64,000 nucleotides of DNA from Vicia villosa (Eukaryota; Streptophyta; Magnoliopsida; Fabales; Fabaceae), in NCBI RefSeq assembly GCF_029867415.1, contig NC_081183.1, positions 143,421,097 to 143,485,096 of the forward strand, in the 5' to 3' direction. The translations under genes were made by a program, and so were the position numbers. How positions within the stretch are numbered: the first letter of the stretch is position 1; every line of letters starts with the position of its first letter. Shown piece by piece: positions 43,223-55,127 of the stretch. The notes below the pieces were generated by a model. The model searched no databases and was not told the origin of the DNA. It was given only the letters and a program-made list of their open reading frames with translations.

Positions 43223-43521
43223 GAAGTTTCTTTATTACCGTCAAATGGTATCTTACCTCCAAGTGCTGGTAAGAAGTTTGATGAGGAAACAACCTTTGAA
43301 GTTTCTTTATTACCATCAAATGGTATCTCATCTCCAAGTGCTGATGAGAAGTTTGATGAGGAAACAACCCTTGAAGTTTCTTTATTACCGTCAAATGGTA
43401 TCTTACCTCCAAGTGCTGGTAAGAAGTTTGATGAGGAAACAAACCTTTGAAGTTTCTATTTACCATCAAATGGTATCTTACCTCCAAGTGCTGGTAAGAA
43501 GTTTGATGAGGAAACAAACCG
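43223..43521. repeat. 75-bp minisatellite, four units
   Basis: Units start GAAGTTTCTTTATTACC at 43223, 43298, 43373 and 43449. They differ at a few bases, and the third is followed by one extra base. As 75 is a multiple of three, the array is open on both strands and yields periodic spurious ORFs of about 110 codons. Confidence 0.92.
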
Positions 43522-46500
43522 TTGGAAATTTTCTCTTTATCTGAGATATTGTCCAAACACAACTAAGACCAGTTTCGAGATATGGACATCCGAAACAAGG
43601 GGAGGTTGTTTACCTTTTTCTAGGTATTAACACTTAGTTAAGGAAGATGGGTTGCGCATCCTACACTGCCATCCATTCTCCAGAATCCGCATCAAGTATT
43701 TCTACAGGAGTTTGTCTCCTCATCCCCCGCCAAGTGCGACAACGGGATCAAATCATGCAAAGATTTTATCATCTCAGGAGCGCCCAAAATCCGGGCATTC
43801 TTCGATATTTAAGTCTCTTTTACGCAGGAGAGATCGAGATATCAATCTCTCTCCCTCTAGATAAAAGAAACTTAAATAGGGGCATCTGTCATACCCTAAT
43901 TTTTGACCCCCCTGAGATGACATATCTTCAGGATTTTCATCAAGTCAAAGTAAGTACCCAGGGCAGTCTGGCATTCAATCGAGGGTGTTCAAAAACAAGA
44001 AAACTCAGGCAAAGGATCAATCAATAGAGGGATTAGTCTCTAATACAATCATAATACTCAAAAGCTTCATTATTTCACCTATGATTGATTAGACACCCAG
44101 TCATCTAAGTATAGAATTACTCAGATCAACAGACTAGGGTTTGGAGCCTATCAAGGACTAAAATCAGGGATCACCTTTGGGAAACCCTAAAAAGCCCCAG
44201 GGAACCATTCAAAGACATAAATCATCTTCAAATAACTCATATGACAAGATCCACTGGACATTACACCTCAGTTCAGAGTCTACAGTCATCATTGTCCTCT
44301 GGTCGACAATTAGGGTTTTTGACCTAATTCACCAAGATAGTTGACTTTTAATCAGGGCATGGATCCAAAACTCAAGACATGATTCAAGAGTCTCTACTAC
44401 CTCAATATAATCCATTTACATCATTCATTTGAGGAGAAGATCTTGATTCTACACAAAAGTCCAAAATCTCACCTTACCAGGAAAAAGTCAACTATATGGG
44501 ATCACCATTGACTTTTGAGATTTTTGGTCAAACCATGACTTTTAAGGATCAATATCATCAATATATGGATAATGAAGTCATTTGACCAAAGAAATTCAAA
44601 GAAATTCATCAAGGAGCAAAAAGTCGGGAATTAGGGTTTTTTAAGGCATGGTGAGAACTCAAAATTTCACCTACACAACTCAAAAAACTTCCAACATGAA
44701 AGTTGTAGATCTTGCAAAATAAAACAACATCTTACAAAGGAACTTTTTTCAAAAGATCAATCATTTAAGAGTTTTGGAAATTTTGGAGTTTTAGGTCATA
44801 AACACTTAGAAATTTTTCTAAGTGTTTTAACCTAGTTTTCTTCCAACTTTGGCCTCATTTTTCACAAATTTGCCAAAGGATTCTGAAGAAACTCCAAACT
44901 AATGATTTGAAGTAGATGTTTAGGGCTTTCCAAATTGTGTTCAACCTTCTCCAAATTCAATTTGATCTAGGAGTTATGCTTGTTCAAAGTTGGCCTCATG
45001 AAGTAAAATTATAGGTCATGTACAATTTGAAACTTTGCAATTTTGTGCATTTTGCTTCACTAAGTGATGCTACACGACCTCTAATGCATCTGAAACCATA
45101 CCATACATCAATTTCCATCATTGCATAAGGATTAGAGAAGATTCCCAAAAACAAAGGCATGTGATTATGTAATGATTGCATTTTTGAATTTATGACAAAT
45201 TGGTGATTCATCAAAGGAATCTTCTCCCAACCAATTGGAGCTCATTTCTGCAGCCATTTGGTCCCCTAAGATCAAGCAAAACCGATGGCTAGGGAGTGGT
45301 ATCAAAGAGCTCATCATTGCACTTGGAATATTCTTTGAATTCCTTCATGGCTAAGAAACCAAACTCACTACACTAAGCAAGCTTACTATGATCAATTGCT
45401 CTGAACCAATTGCCTATAAATAGAGGCCTCTTTCTCATTCAGAAAACACACCAAAGCAACTTAAATTCTTGCTTTCTCTCTTCTCTCTATTGCTCATATA
45501 TTGTTCAATAGACCTCTTGGCAAGAAGAAATTCTCAAGCCAAGAGATTCTCTATTGGAGGTGAGCATTCTAGTTACAAAGTAAGGAAGAAGGAAAAGGTA
45601 GTTCTTCATACCTTTCTTGAAGATCTTCATCTTCAAGCTTCCAACAACTTGAAGTTACATCTTCAAGGCACTCCCATAAGTCCAAAGAGGTGTTGTGGCA
45701 TCACCTTCATCAAAAGCCTACAACAATTTCAAAGAAAGAGAGGTTGTTAGTAACAACAATTCAAAGTTGTTTCATTTCATCATCAACAACCACACGGTTT
45801 CAATTCAACAAACCGCAAGGAGGGAGAAAAGAGAGCAACTCACAGTTTTGTTCATCTTCATATCACCTTCAGTCAAACTGCAGCAACAACATAGTCACTT
45901 CAACACAAAAATTCAGCAACAACAACAGTTGCAATAACAACATCATCGAAGGTTCTTGCTCACCTGCAGTCAAAACACCGACGCTGCAATCATTCACAGT
46001 AGGCGGCAAAAATTCAGCAACAGCAACAATTCGCAAAGCAAAATTCAGCAGAAACAATCAGTTACAATACTGGTTTGCAGATAAACAAAAGCAGAAGGAT
46101 CAAAGCGCATACCTCAGCAAAATCCGGCGAAAACCTCCTCGCCGCAGGTAATTCAATTTCACTCTTTATCACTGATAATTGTTGCTGCTAGTCTCTGTTA
46201 ATATATGATAACTATTGCTGTTAGGTTCTGTTAAGATAAAAAAAAACATTAGTTATCACTGCTATGTCGTAACCGAAAATAAAATAAAATAACAATACAG
46301 AAAGTATAAGCTATTGTTGCTGTATCATGAACAAGAAGAGGAAAACGAATTTGTTAAGAATCATACCTTCTGTTTGTCGAGGTTGTTCATAAACTCAGAG
46401 AAAGGCGCGAGCAACCGAGAGAGATTGTTTGTTGTTCACACCAAGAGAGAGCAGTGATTTTGATTCACTGAACAAATGAACCGTAAACTTCATTGTTGTT

Positions 46501-47639
46501 GATTTTTTTTCGAGAGAGTGAATTCGTGAAAGAGATGGAGAAACCGAGTGAGAGGTTTGATTACTTGTTGTTTTCGGTTAGAAAGGAGCAAGGAACGGTC
46601 GAGAGAACGAAAGAGAGAGACCGCGAATCATGAGAGAGAGTAGTTGCAGTTCCTCCATTTTTTTTCTTTTCAGAAGCGTGTAATTGGAGAAGAAGAGGTT
46701 CTGCCTCTTGTGTTTTCCTTTTAGGGTTTCAAAACCCAATTGTGTTTCAAGAAAGTGGTGGATCCGGGTCTCAACTGAACCGACCCGGTCCGGCCCAACA
46801 TTTTTATTTTTATTGTCTTTCAGCTTTAATTTAGTTGGGCTGCACCCCCAATCCGAGTTTCAGCACCTCCTGGCCCATTTTATTAGTTTTTTTTTATATA
46901 TTATTTCCCTTTTATTTCCTCTTTAAATATCTTCATAGAAAATGGTTTAGTATTTTAGTTTTAATATAGTTTTAGTTTTATTTTCTAATTCTTATTAAAA
47001 ATGCCAAAAATATATTAGATACATACTTAATTTTATGTTTCTAAATATTTTCACATAAAACTACAAAAATATCTTTTCTTAGATTAATTTTGTTTAAGTT
47101 TGATGTTTTCATATTATTTTGTGTAGTTAATCATTTAAATTTTTATTTGATTACTGTTGCATATTACTTGAATTTTCTCACTTCACCCAAGACTTCGAGA
47201 TTATTTCTCCGTTGTCTTTTTCCTTTGTCTGTTTGTCTGGTCTTCCATTTGCTGTAGAAGTCCATAAACAATTGCTGGAAAATCATTGAATGCTGTAAGC
47301 TGTTGAGCTTATCCGATGTTCTTTTCTGCTGGTGTGGATGCTCAATAACTGTTGAGATCCCAATTTATTCCAAACATATCACTTGATGATCAAGGTAACA
47401 CCTCAAACTCAGAAATCCAATTTCTCATTATTCGAGGTAAGCCTAAAACTCATAAAACTGTTTTCACAACAGTAATCATTTCAAATCACAAAATCATTTC
47501 CAACTGTTTTTTTAACCAGTACTATAAAGTACTGGGCCTCTAATAGAGTGTAAGTCCCAAAAACCTTCTCTTCTTAGCTTGTTTTCAAAACTGTATTTTC
47601 AAAATCTTCTTTCTGTTTTCAAAACATTCTTCTGGTATT

Positions 47640-47939
47640 TGAAGGGCATTATTCCCGGTGAAACTCTTCAGATACCTATGTGACCTTTGTCCATCTTCAC
47701 TTCTTCTGTTTTCAAAAACCATTAACTGTTTATCATATATATATTCAACTGTTATCAACAAAACAACAAAAATTACTGTTGAGGCTCTGTACATACTTCT
47801 TCAAAGGCCTCCACTCCATCCAGGTTAGGCTTTACAAGCTTTCAATTTACAGTCTTTATTTAAATTACTGTCAAATATAAATTGTGCATATATATTAGTT
47901 TAGAACTACGTTTGAGTATAAACCTTAGGACAGTTAAAC

Positions 47940-47971
<32 letters not shown>

Positions 47972-48150
47972 GAATATGGCCTAGGATTGAGAATGTCTTC
48001 CCGGTGAAGGCTCTTTCCTAATTAGAGATCTGTAGTTCAAACCCCCAAGATGAATTATTCCCGGTGAAACATCTTGGTAAAAACCTTAGAATCCAAATAA
48101 TAGGACACATCCACCCAAAGAGGAATTATTCCCGGTGAAACCTCTTACCC
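47640..48150 (+). repeat. Dispersed ATTATTCCCGGTGAAAC repeats in the Ogre-4 LTR
   Basis: Four copies of a TTCCCGGTGAA core (near 47653, 47997, 48058 and 48128) each precede a CTCTT or CATCTT word. Confidence 0.7.
47940..47968. repeat. (TA)n microsatellite in the Ogre-4 LTR
   Basis: About 13 uninterrupted TA units, ending in TTATAGG. Confidence 0.9.
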
Positions 48151-48224
48151 ATTTGCTTAGAGCCAAAATAAGTTCAAAACTACATAGCTTTCTCTTGTGC
48201 TATAACAAGGACCCTCGATTAGCC

Positions 48225-49470
48225 TCCTCTTGGGCTTTGTACAAGGACCCACAGGCTTCTTAAAAGCATTTCCATCTTCCTCTTGAGCTTGTATACAAGG
48301 ACCCATCAGGTTTCTTATAAACATAGGAACAGGTCTTTAGTCACCTTTTAGCCTACCCTGGTGAGTTTCTTCCAATTTAAACCAGACTTTAAACAAGCTA
48401 AGTTTGTCTCAATTTTGCATTGAGTACACCTTTTGGAATGAGAGACATGGACAGTCTCTGTCACCCTTATCTTCATCAATCTTCCTTAGCAGAGTCTAGG
48501 ATCTATGTTTATTTTCTCCTCAGCATGAGTCAGCCTTCATCTTGGGCTTTAAACAAGAAGTCTCCACTAGATAATCTTTCTGCCAATCATTTCAATAAAA
48601 TTCCCTGGAAAGGGTTAGCCTCCAAATCAATCCATCATTTCAATAAAATTCCCTGGAAAGGGTTAGCCTCCAAAGTCAATTAATAAATAAATAAAGATTC
48701 ATTTCTCTTAGGAGATAATTTCCCCAAAAGAGTCAAAACCCCTGGAAAGGGTCAGCCTCCAAAAAACATGATAAAATCAGTCTTTTACCAAATAATTTCT
48801 CCAGCTGAGTCAAAATCCCTGGAAAGGGTTAGCTTCCAAAGAAAAACAGTCTTTCAATAAATAAAATCTCCTCAGTAGAGTCAAAACCAACAAAAATAGT
48901 TAGCCTCAACCTTGGGCTTCATACAAGGCACCAAACAATAAAACTCCCCTGTCAAGAGTCAGCCTCAACCTTGGGCATTGTACAAGGCAGATAATAGAGT
49001 CTCCCCAGTGAGTTCTTCATCACTCAGTAGCCACAACCTTGGGCTTTGTACAAGGCAGATAAACCATATTTTCATGTGTCAAAGATTCCTAACACCTAGG
49101 ATCTTTTCCCCATAGAGTCATCCATACTCATTTTATTTAAGAGTCTGCCACAACCTTGGGCTTTGTACAAGGCAGAAAGTAATGTTTTCCCTAGCTAGAG
49201 TCAGCCACAACCTTGGGCTTTGTACAAGGCACACAAAATAGAGTCATTCATAGTCTTAAAAATTCAGTTATCCTCAGCAGTTAGCCACAACCTTGGGCTT
49301 TGTACAAGGCACACAAATAGAGTCTCCCTAAATAGAGTCAGCCTCAATTCTGGGCTTTGTGCAGAACACAAAAATACCCTGTAATTAATCCCCAGTGGAG
49401 TCATCTCCCAGAGTCAATATATTAATTAATCAATCAAAAAGCCTCAAGCTTGGGCCTCATACAAGCCAGC
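48225..49470 (+). repeat. Array of CCTTGGGCTTTGTACAAGG hairpin motifs
   Basis: The exact 19-mer occurs near 49037, 49154, 49211 and 49290. Variants lie at about 48228, 48908, 48968 and 49443. CCTTG and CAAGG can pair as a hairpin stem. The motifs alternate with AGAGTCAGCC words, giving a degenerate 60-120 bp periodicity. Confidence 0.8.
48589..48845 (+). repeat. CCCTGGAAAGGGTTAGCCTCC repeats
   Basis: Four copies occur. The first two form a 47-bp direct duplication starting at about 48590 and 48637 with identical 37-bp cores. Each core holds a CCCTGGAAAGGG near-palindrome. Confidence 0.85.
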
Positions 49471-50275
49471 TAAAGTCAAATCTTTTATACAATAGATAGA
49501 CATAGTTTATCTCTATAGAGAGATATTTTTACTACTCTACCACATTCAAACAAACAAACATTTCAATTTCAATTTTAATCAAGTCTCCCATTTAGGATTT
49601 TGAAAGGCATGAGCTGGCAGTAAAACCCAGACATGTGGTAACTTTCCCTATTTTGGATGAGCATTTTTCTTTCATTTAAGAGGCATTTGACTGGTATACT
49701 TGCACATACACAAGTAAGGTCCCCCTCTTGAATGAAATGAATTTAGTTATTCTGTCACTCTTTTAAATGTTTGTGGTAGAATAGTACTAATACCTCTCTG
49801 TAAAGATGATTTCATGTCTCTTTACTGTAAACAAGAGATTTAATTCAAAGCTTCAACCTTGAGCTTCAAGCAAGGCACCAAAAATAATTAATTTCCCTAG
49901 TTAGTTCCCCGAACTACACTAAGCTCTGACTTCCACTAGGGATATGTAGGCATGAGGTTCACAAGGAATCTCAGCGAGCTAATAAAATACCAAAAATAGT
50001 CAGTTTGTCTGTCTGTCTGTCTTTTCAAATCAATTCAATTCTCTCTCCTAATACAAAGGAGAAATTTTCCCAATCATTAGCAATAAACACAATCACAAAT
50101 GACACAGAGAAGGTTCCTGTAGAGTACTACAGATATGTAGGGTGTTTAAACACTTCCCTATGTATAACCGACCCCCCGGACTCCAGAATTTCTAGTCTAG
50201 GTGAAATCCCCACACTTAGCAAACTCCTAGGGTTTAGTTGAGATCTTTTTTCCCCTTTCCTACTCGTAGGACAAA

Positions 50276-50410
50276 TAAGAAAGTTCGTGTGATATCGTAG
50301 GAAGAACTGAAATAAAATTCATCCCACCACGGGCGCATTCTCCTTCCAAATTTCGCGTGAAGGGTTTAGCGTGCCGTCCTCCCAAGTGAAACGGGGAGGT
50401 AAAGAAAACG
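50276..50410. other. Unassigned sequence between Ogre-4 LTR and LINE
   Basis: No domain or element end was recognised. Base composition is less AT-rich than its right neighbour. It may be the LINE's 5' part or the old target sequence. Confidence 0.4.
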
Positions 50411-51032
50411 ACACCACAGCAAGCTAGTGTGATAGTGAAAGGTGGGTTTGATAAGTTGAATAGCGATCGTAGCTCCTCGTGGTGTCCTCCGCGGAAGAAT
50501 TGGGTTAAGTTGAACTCGGATGGTGCTTGTAGAAGCAATAGAGTGGCTGGGTATGGAGGGTTAATTCGGAACCATATGGGTGATTGGTTGGGTGGTTTTT
50601 CTAAGAATTTGGGAAAGTGCACCCCTTTTATGGCGGAGTTATGGGGAGTCTTTGAAGGGCTAAAACTCTCCATAGATCTTGGCTATCGTAACGTGGAGAT
50701 AAACGTTGACTCTATTATGGTGGTGGAAGCGGTCAAGAGTGGTGTTACTAAGCATATGGGTGGTATGGCGATCCTTGACAATATTAAAGTTCTTATAAGA
50801 AAGCTTGAAGGTGTTATGTTAGTTCACTCGGTTAGAGAAACAAATATGTGTGCCGACATTCTTGCTTCAGTTGGGTGTACTGATGAGTCCGAGATTTTAA
50901 TTTACAATTCGCCTCCTGATTGTATTTCTATGTATTTAGCTGAGGATGCGTGTAGGGTGTCCTCTGCTAGGCTTTTCCCTCCTTAGTATCTCCTTCTTGG
51001 GCCTTTGGCCCTCTTTGTAATAAAAAAAAAAA
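50411..51032 (+). mobile_element. 5'-truncated L1-type LINE with RNase H domain
   Basis: An ORF to TAG near 50986 encodes the C-terminal RNase H domain of a plant L1 ORF2 (about 185 codons). The four acidic positions are visible: D in KLNSDGACR, E in FMAELWGVF, D in INVDSIMVV and D in NMCADILAS. After the stop come the hairpin-forming GGGCCTTTGGCCCTC, TTTGTAAT and an A-run at 51022-51032, a typical plant LINE 3' end. Reverse transcriptase and endonuclease are missing, as expected for a 5'-truncated insertion. No clear target-site duplication was found. The domain has no stop codons, so the insertion is not very old or the domain arrived intact. Confidence 0.85.
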
Positions 51033-51461
51033 GAAGAAACAAAATCGTACACGTACAACGAAAGCCAAAATTTTAACATCGTGTCCTATTTTTTTTTTAT
51101 TCCTCCTCTCTTTCTCCCTCTTCCATCTATTAGCATATTCTTATTCCAATTGTTTCCAATTCTACGACGGTTACAAAATCAATGGGCTATTCTATGGTGC
51201 AAGATGCTAGACCTCAGTCATTGTTCAATCGAGCACTAAATCGATTTGGTGTTACCTTTTGTCCCATCCTAAGGAATTTGTTTTTTTCTTCTGAATTCTA
51301 TCATATGAGTTTTGTGTTATTTTGCTTTTCGACATTTGAGGTTTTGTAAAGTTTCCTCCTTTTTGGTTTTGTAACAATTTTTATTAATGTGATGCTTATG
51401 GGGTTGTTACCATTTTGTGTGATGATGAAATCAAACACTATTAATTAGCTTAAGTGTATCT

Positions 51462-51570
51462 TTGGTTTCATGTTTGGAGCAGGCAGAATAAATATCAACA
51501 ATTGGTTTCATGTTTGGAGTAGACTGAATAAATATCAATTGGTTTCATGTTTGGAGTAGGTAGAATAAAA
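51462..51570 (+). repeat. Three tandem units of about 37-40 bp
   Basis: TTGGTTTCATGTTTGGAG followed by an AGAATAAATATCAA-type stretch is repeated at 51462, 51502 and 51539. Confidence 0.88.
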
Positions 51571-51884
51571 GCATGTATAATAACTATGTCTTGGTTGCCA
51601 AAAGGCTTGATTTTCAATCCTTGGATTTTTTTTCATGTTTTTTTCTCATCTAATTCAAATCATACTTTTCAATAGTCTGTAAATATGTGCATCATAGATG
51701 AATATATAGCTCTTGGTTAATATTATGATGAATTATTTGTCTGTGCATCATAGATCTCCATCGATCTCTCCATTCTCTCTTTGAATCTATAGCTCTTGGT
51801 TACTGTTATGAAGTAAATATTAGCAGAGTTTAGTCTCGACTGTAATCAACGATATTGTTATTCCTTGATTTACAAGGACATTGG

Positions 51885-52184
51885 ACTGTGAGATAATTTA
51901 CTTGGGTCGATATTGCTTCTAAACGTGAATGGCAATGATAATGGAAAGACATTTAGTATGGAATAGGATTTTTAGTTTGTAGGGATAATGATTTGTTTGT
52001 AATTATATTTTTCATTGCACTGTGTGATAATTTATCTGGGTCGATATTGCTTATAATCGTAAATGGTAGGAAATCTTGGGGCATTTTTAGTGCAGTTTAT
52101 TATCCACTGAAAAAATATTCAGTATCATGGAATGTGATTTTTAGTTTGTAGGGATAATGATTTATTTGTAATTATATTTTTCAT
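51885..52184 (+). repeat. Imperfect tandem duplication (about 131 and 166 bp)
   Basis: Units 51885-52015 and 52019-52184 share TGGGTCGATATTGCTT near the start and TTTTTAGTTTGTAGGGATAA near the end. The second carries an extra stretch of about 35 bp in the middle. Confidence 0.85.
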
Positions 52185-52695
52185 GTAATATTGGTTTATG
52201 TTTATCAATACAATTATATATTACTTATATTTATATAAGTACAATAATCAAGGATTTGATATTACAATAAATATGATGTGATTTCATTTATGACAACTTT
52301 AATTTCTTATTATGAATATTAATTCAATAAATTTTATTTAGCCATGTTTTATCTTTATATTTATGTGCATGATTTAACTTTATATGTATTTTAAAATTTC
52401 TTAAATTCAATGAAAATAAATATTATATTCAATACTTTTTAATATACTTGATTCACTCAATTACTAATACTAAATTATTTTTTATCAATTATATTAAATA
52501 ATTATTGCTAATTGAAATATATAATTTGATTGAATATTTCTTCATCACATTATTTTATAATATTTTTTACTATTATATCTATTTGATTACACTTCTTTAA
52601 TTATTGAGTTAGTCAATTTATTATTTCCTTTTCTTTACAATATGTGAAAGATTACAATTTAATATATCAAAAGCATAAAAAAAAAACCGTATATG

Positions 52696-52841
52696 TAGGG
52701 AAAACCTATAAATTACTTAGATTTAATACAAATTATCATTATTATAATTATTATTGATATTATTGTATAGGAAGGGATAACCTATAAATTACTTAGATTT
52801 AATACAAATTATCATTATTATAATTATTATTGATATTATTG
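52696..52841 (+). repeat. Tandem duplication of about 72 bp
   Basis: The units share CCTATAAATTACTTAGATTT and a following AATTATCATTATTATAATTA stretch, with almost no differences. The duplication therefore looks recent. Confidence 0.9.
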
Positions 52842-53040
52842 GTTACATTGAATAGTGCAAATATCACATTGAATAGTGTGAACATTTGACATCGAATAAT
52901 GCAAACATTGAATAGTGTGAATATCAAACGTTATAAAAAATATTTGTAAATAAAGTTTTTTAATTTTTGTATAATTTAATTATATGAAAAAATATTTATA
53001 ATATAAATATTTTTTATTTTATCATTTATTTTATATTTAG

Positions 53041-53550
53041 TTTTTAATTATTTATAATTATTAAAAATATCTTTATAGAACAACTAATATTTTTCCATTT
53101 CAAATTAGCTACATTTTTTAATAGGTGTGAAATTAAAAAATAAATTTATAATTTAAATTAAATTAAATATTCATCTTTATTTTTTAAAATATTAAGTAGT
53201 CAATTTAATTGCTTATAAAAAATAAATTTTAATTCTTAAAATGTATCTATATAATTATTAACAAATATCACTAAATATATAATATTTTAATTCTTAAAAT
53301 ATTTGTTTTTTAATTATTTATAATTATAAAAAATATCTTTATAGAACAACTAATATTTTTTCATTTCAAATTAGCTACATTTTTTAATAGGTAGGAAATT
53401 AAAAAATAAATTTATAATTTAAATTAAACTAAATATTCATCTTTATTTTTTAAAATAATAATTAGTCAATTTAATTGCTTATAAATAATAAATTTTAATT
53501 CTTAAAATGTTATCTATATAATTATTAACAAATATCACTAAATATATAAT
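53041..53550 (+). repeat. Tandem duplication of about 245 bp
   Basis: Units 53041-53283 and 53306-53550 are nearly identical (for example CTTTATAGAACAACTAATAT and ATTAACAAATATCACTAAAT). A short spacer of about 22 bp separates them. Confidence 0.9.
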
Positions 53551-54242
53551 CCATTGAAAAATATATTACATATATAAATTAAATTAATATTTATATTATA
53601 ACAATTAAATATATTAATTTATAGAACTATACAATTTCAAATTTATGATATCTTATTGATATAAATAAATTTATTATATCAATATAGAAACACATTTTCA
53701 CAATAATCCTATTTTAATGTTTTCAATTAGTATCCTATTTTTATGTTTGCAATTAATATTAGTTTTATATCATATTTTCAAATTTATTAAAAATATATTT
53801 ATAATGATAAAAATAAATAAATAAGTAAAATTTTAATATGTTAAGTTCATTATTGACCAATATACATTTATTTATATAATCACAAAATGGTTGAAATATT
53901 AAAATTTAAAACTTTAACCGGTCAAGTTCATTCTATATGTTTTAAGTTTAAAAATAAATATACTTAATTGTAACACAGAAAAAATGTGTTATTTTTTAAT
54001 TATTTATGTAACTACTAAAGAAATAATTGAGGCAAATAATTATAAGTAAAAAGATACTAGACAAAAAAAAGTAATGAATGAATTAATTGGCATTAAAATT
54101 ATATGATAATATAAACAATTCATAACTATTTTATGATCACCAAAACAAAATTATTGTATTAATGTAATTATTTTAATACTTTATTAATAAATACTTTATA
54201 AATTAAACAAATTACGTGAATGAAAATAAATAAAAATATGTT

Positions 54243-54465
54243 GTTGATCCAAATATTTGTATATATGGAAGAATTATATTTATACTTCAAATATAAATAA
54301 AAATATGTTTAATTTTAAAAATATTAAACTTTCTTCGTTAAATAATTTTGTTTTTTTTCATTTATATTATAAGTAACGTCAAAATAAATTTAATATTTAC
54401 ATACGGTAAAATATATAGTTGATCCAAATATTTGTATATATGGAAAAATTATATTTATGCACTAA
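54243..54465 (+). repeat. Two direct repeats of about 48 bp
   Basis: GTTGATCCAAATATTTGTAT and TATGGAARAATTATATTTAT occur at 54243-54290 and again at 54418-54465, 175 bp apart. Confidence 0.85.
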
Positions 54466-55127
54466 ATATATTTAGTTTTTTAAGGCATATTTATATTATT
54501 GTGTATATACTTAAGACAATCTATGAGTTCAAATATGGAAAAAAAGTGTGTAGTTTTTTTATTATTAATGTTTCTAATATTTTTAATTTAAGATACAATA
54601 TTTTTTTTAAAATTAATATACGTGAAAATACAAAAATGTGTGTCACTTATCACTAATTTTAACTTGTATAATTCAAAATATTAGTATCAAGTTTTCTATC
54701 TGACCATAGCATCTAAGAATAACAATTGGATCAATCCCCAATGGGCACCCACAAAAATGACCATTAACGAATAGGGTAAAAACCTATAAAATGAGCACGA
54801 ATAATTACCCACTAAAATAAACGAGTATGGACGCGTGTACGGGTACCTTAAGTCTCACCGCGTCTCATACCCACATAATGTATATATATATGGGGACGTA
54901 TCAAATGAGAACTTTAGTTATTATGAGAACTGAGAACTTTTAATAATAACCGTACGATTTAAAATCAATGCTCAGATTTGCTTTAATGTTATATGTATTT
55001 GATAACACGTAAATGTATCGTATATTTGATTCGATTTACATAAATTATATCTTTATTTTCATTTAATTTCGTTGCTCTATATTAGTATTATGCCGGTATT
55101 CTATTGTATTTTCAGGATTTAATGTTT

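Larger units (their letters stand above)
40202..43886 (+). mobile_element. Ogre-4 internal region: RNase H end, integrase and 3' UTR
   Basis: Plus-strand Ty3/gypsy internal sequence that begins inside RNase H at the gap and ends at the polypurine tract AAATAGGGGCATC (43874-43886), against an LTR starting TGTCATACCC. The 2.27-kb stretch after the integrase stop (41613-43886) is non-coding and full of short repeats, as usual for Tat/Ogre elements. Confidence 0.85.
43887..50275 (+). repeat. Ogre-4 LTR (about 6.4 kb, 3' end missing)
   Basis: It starts TGTCATACCCTAATTTTTGA after the polypurine tract. Near the end it has the Ogre words CCCTATGTATAACCGACCCC (about 50157) and CCTACTCGTAGGACAAATAA. 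The expected GGCGACTCT terminus is absent, so the last part is truncated at about 50275. It contains no gene. Gln/Ser-rich ORFs at 45469-46151 come from CAACAA-rich sequence. Confidence 0.78.
51033..54892. other. AT-rich intergenic DNA without recognised genes
   Basis: No ORF above about 75 codons and no domain was seen. It becomes extremely AT-rich from about 52,190. It contains several local duplications, listed separately. The last 170 bp (54720-54890) carry GGGTA/TACCC-rich words that resume at about 56950, after the inverted-repeat element. Confidence 0.6.

Noticed and set aside
43206..43562. Repeat-protein ORFs on both strands
   Set aside because: They come from the 75-bp minisatellite, whose length is a multiple of three; there is no start context or domain.
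45469..46151. Gln/Asn/Ser-rich ORFs in the Ogre-4 LTR
   Set aside because: CAACAA-rich low-complexity sequence in an LTR; three overlapping frames are equally open and no family is recognised.
50276..51060. Target-site duplication for the LINE at 50411
   Set aside because: Candidate words around AAGAAA flank both sides but do not match beyond low-complexity A/G runs.
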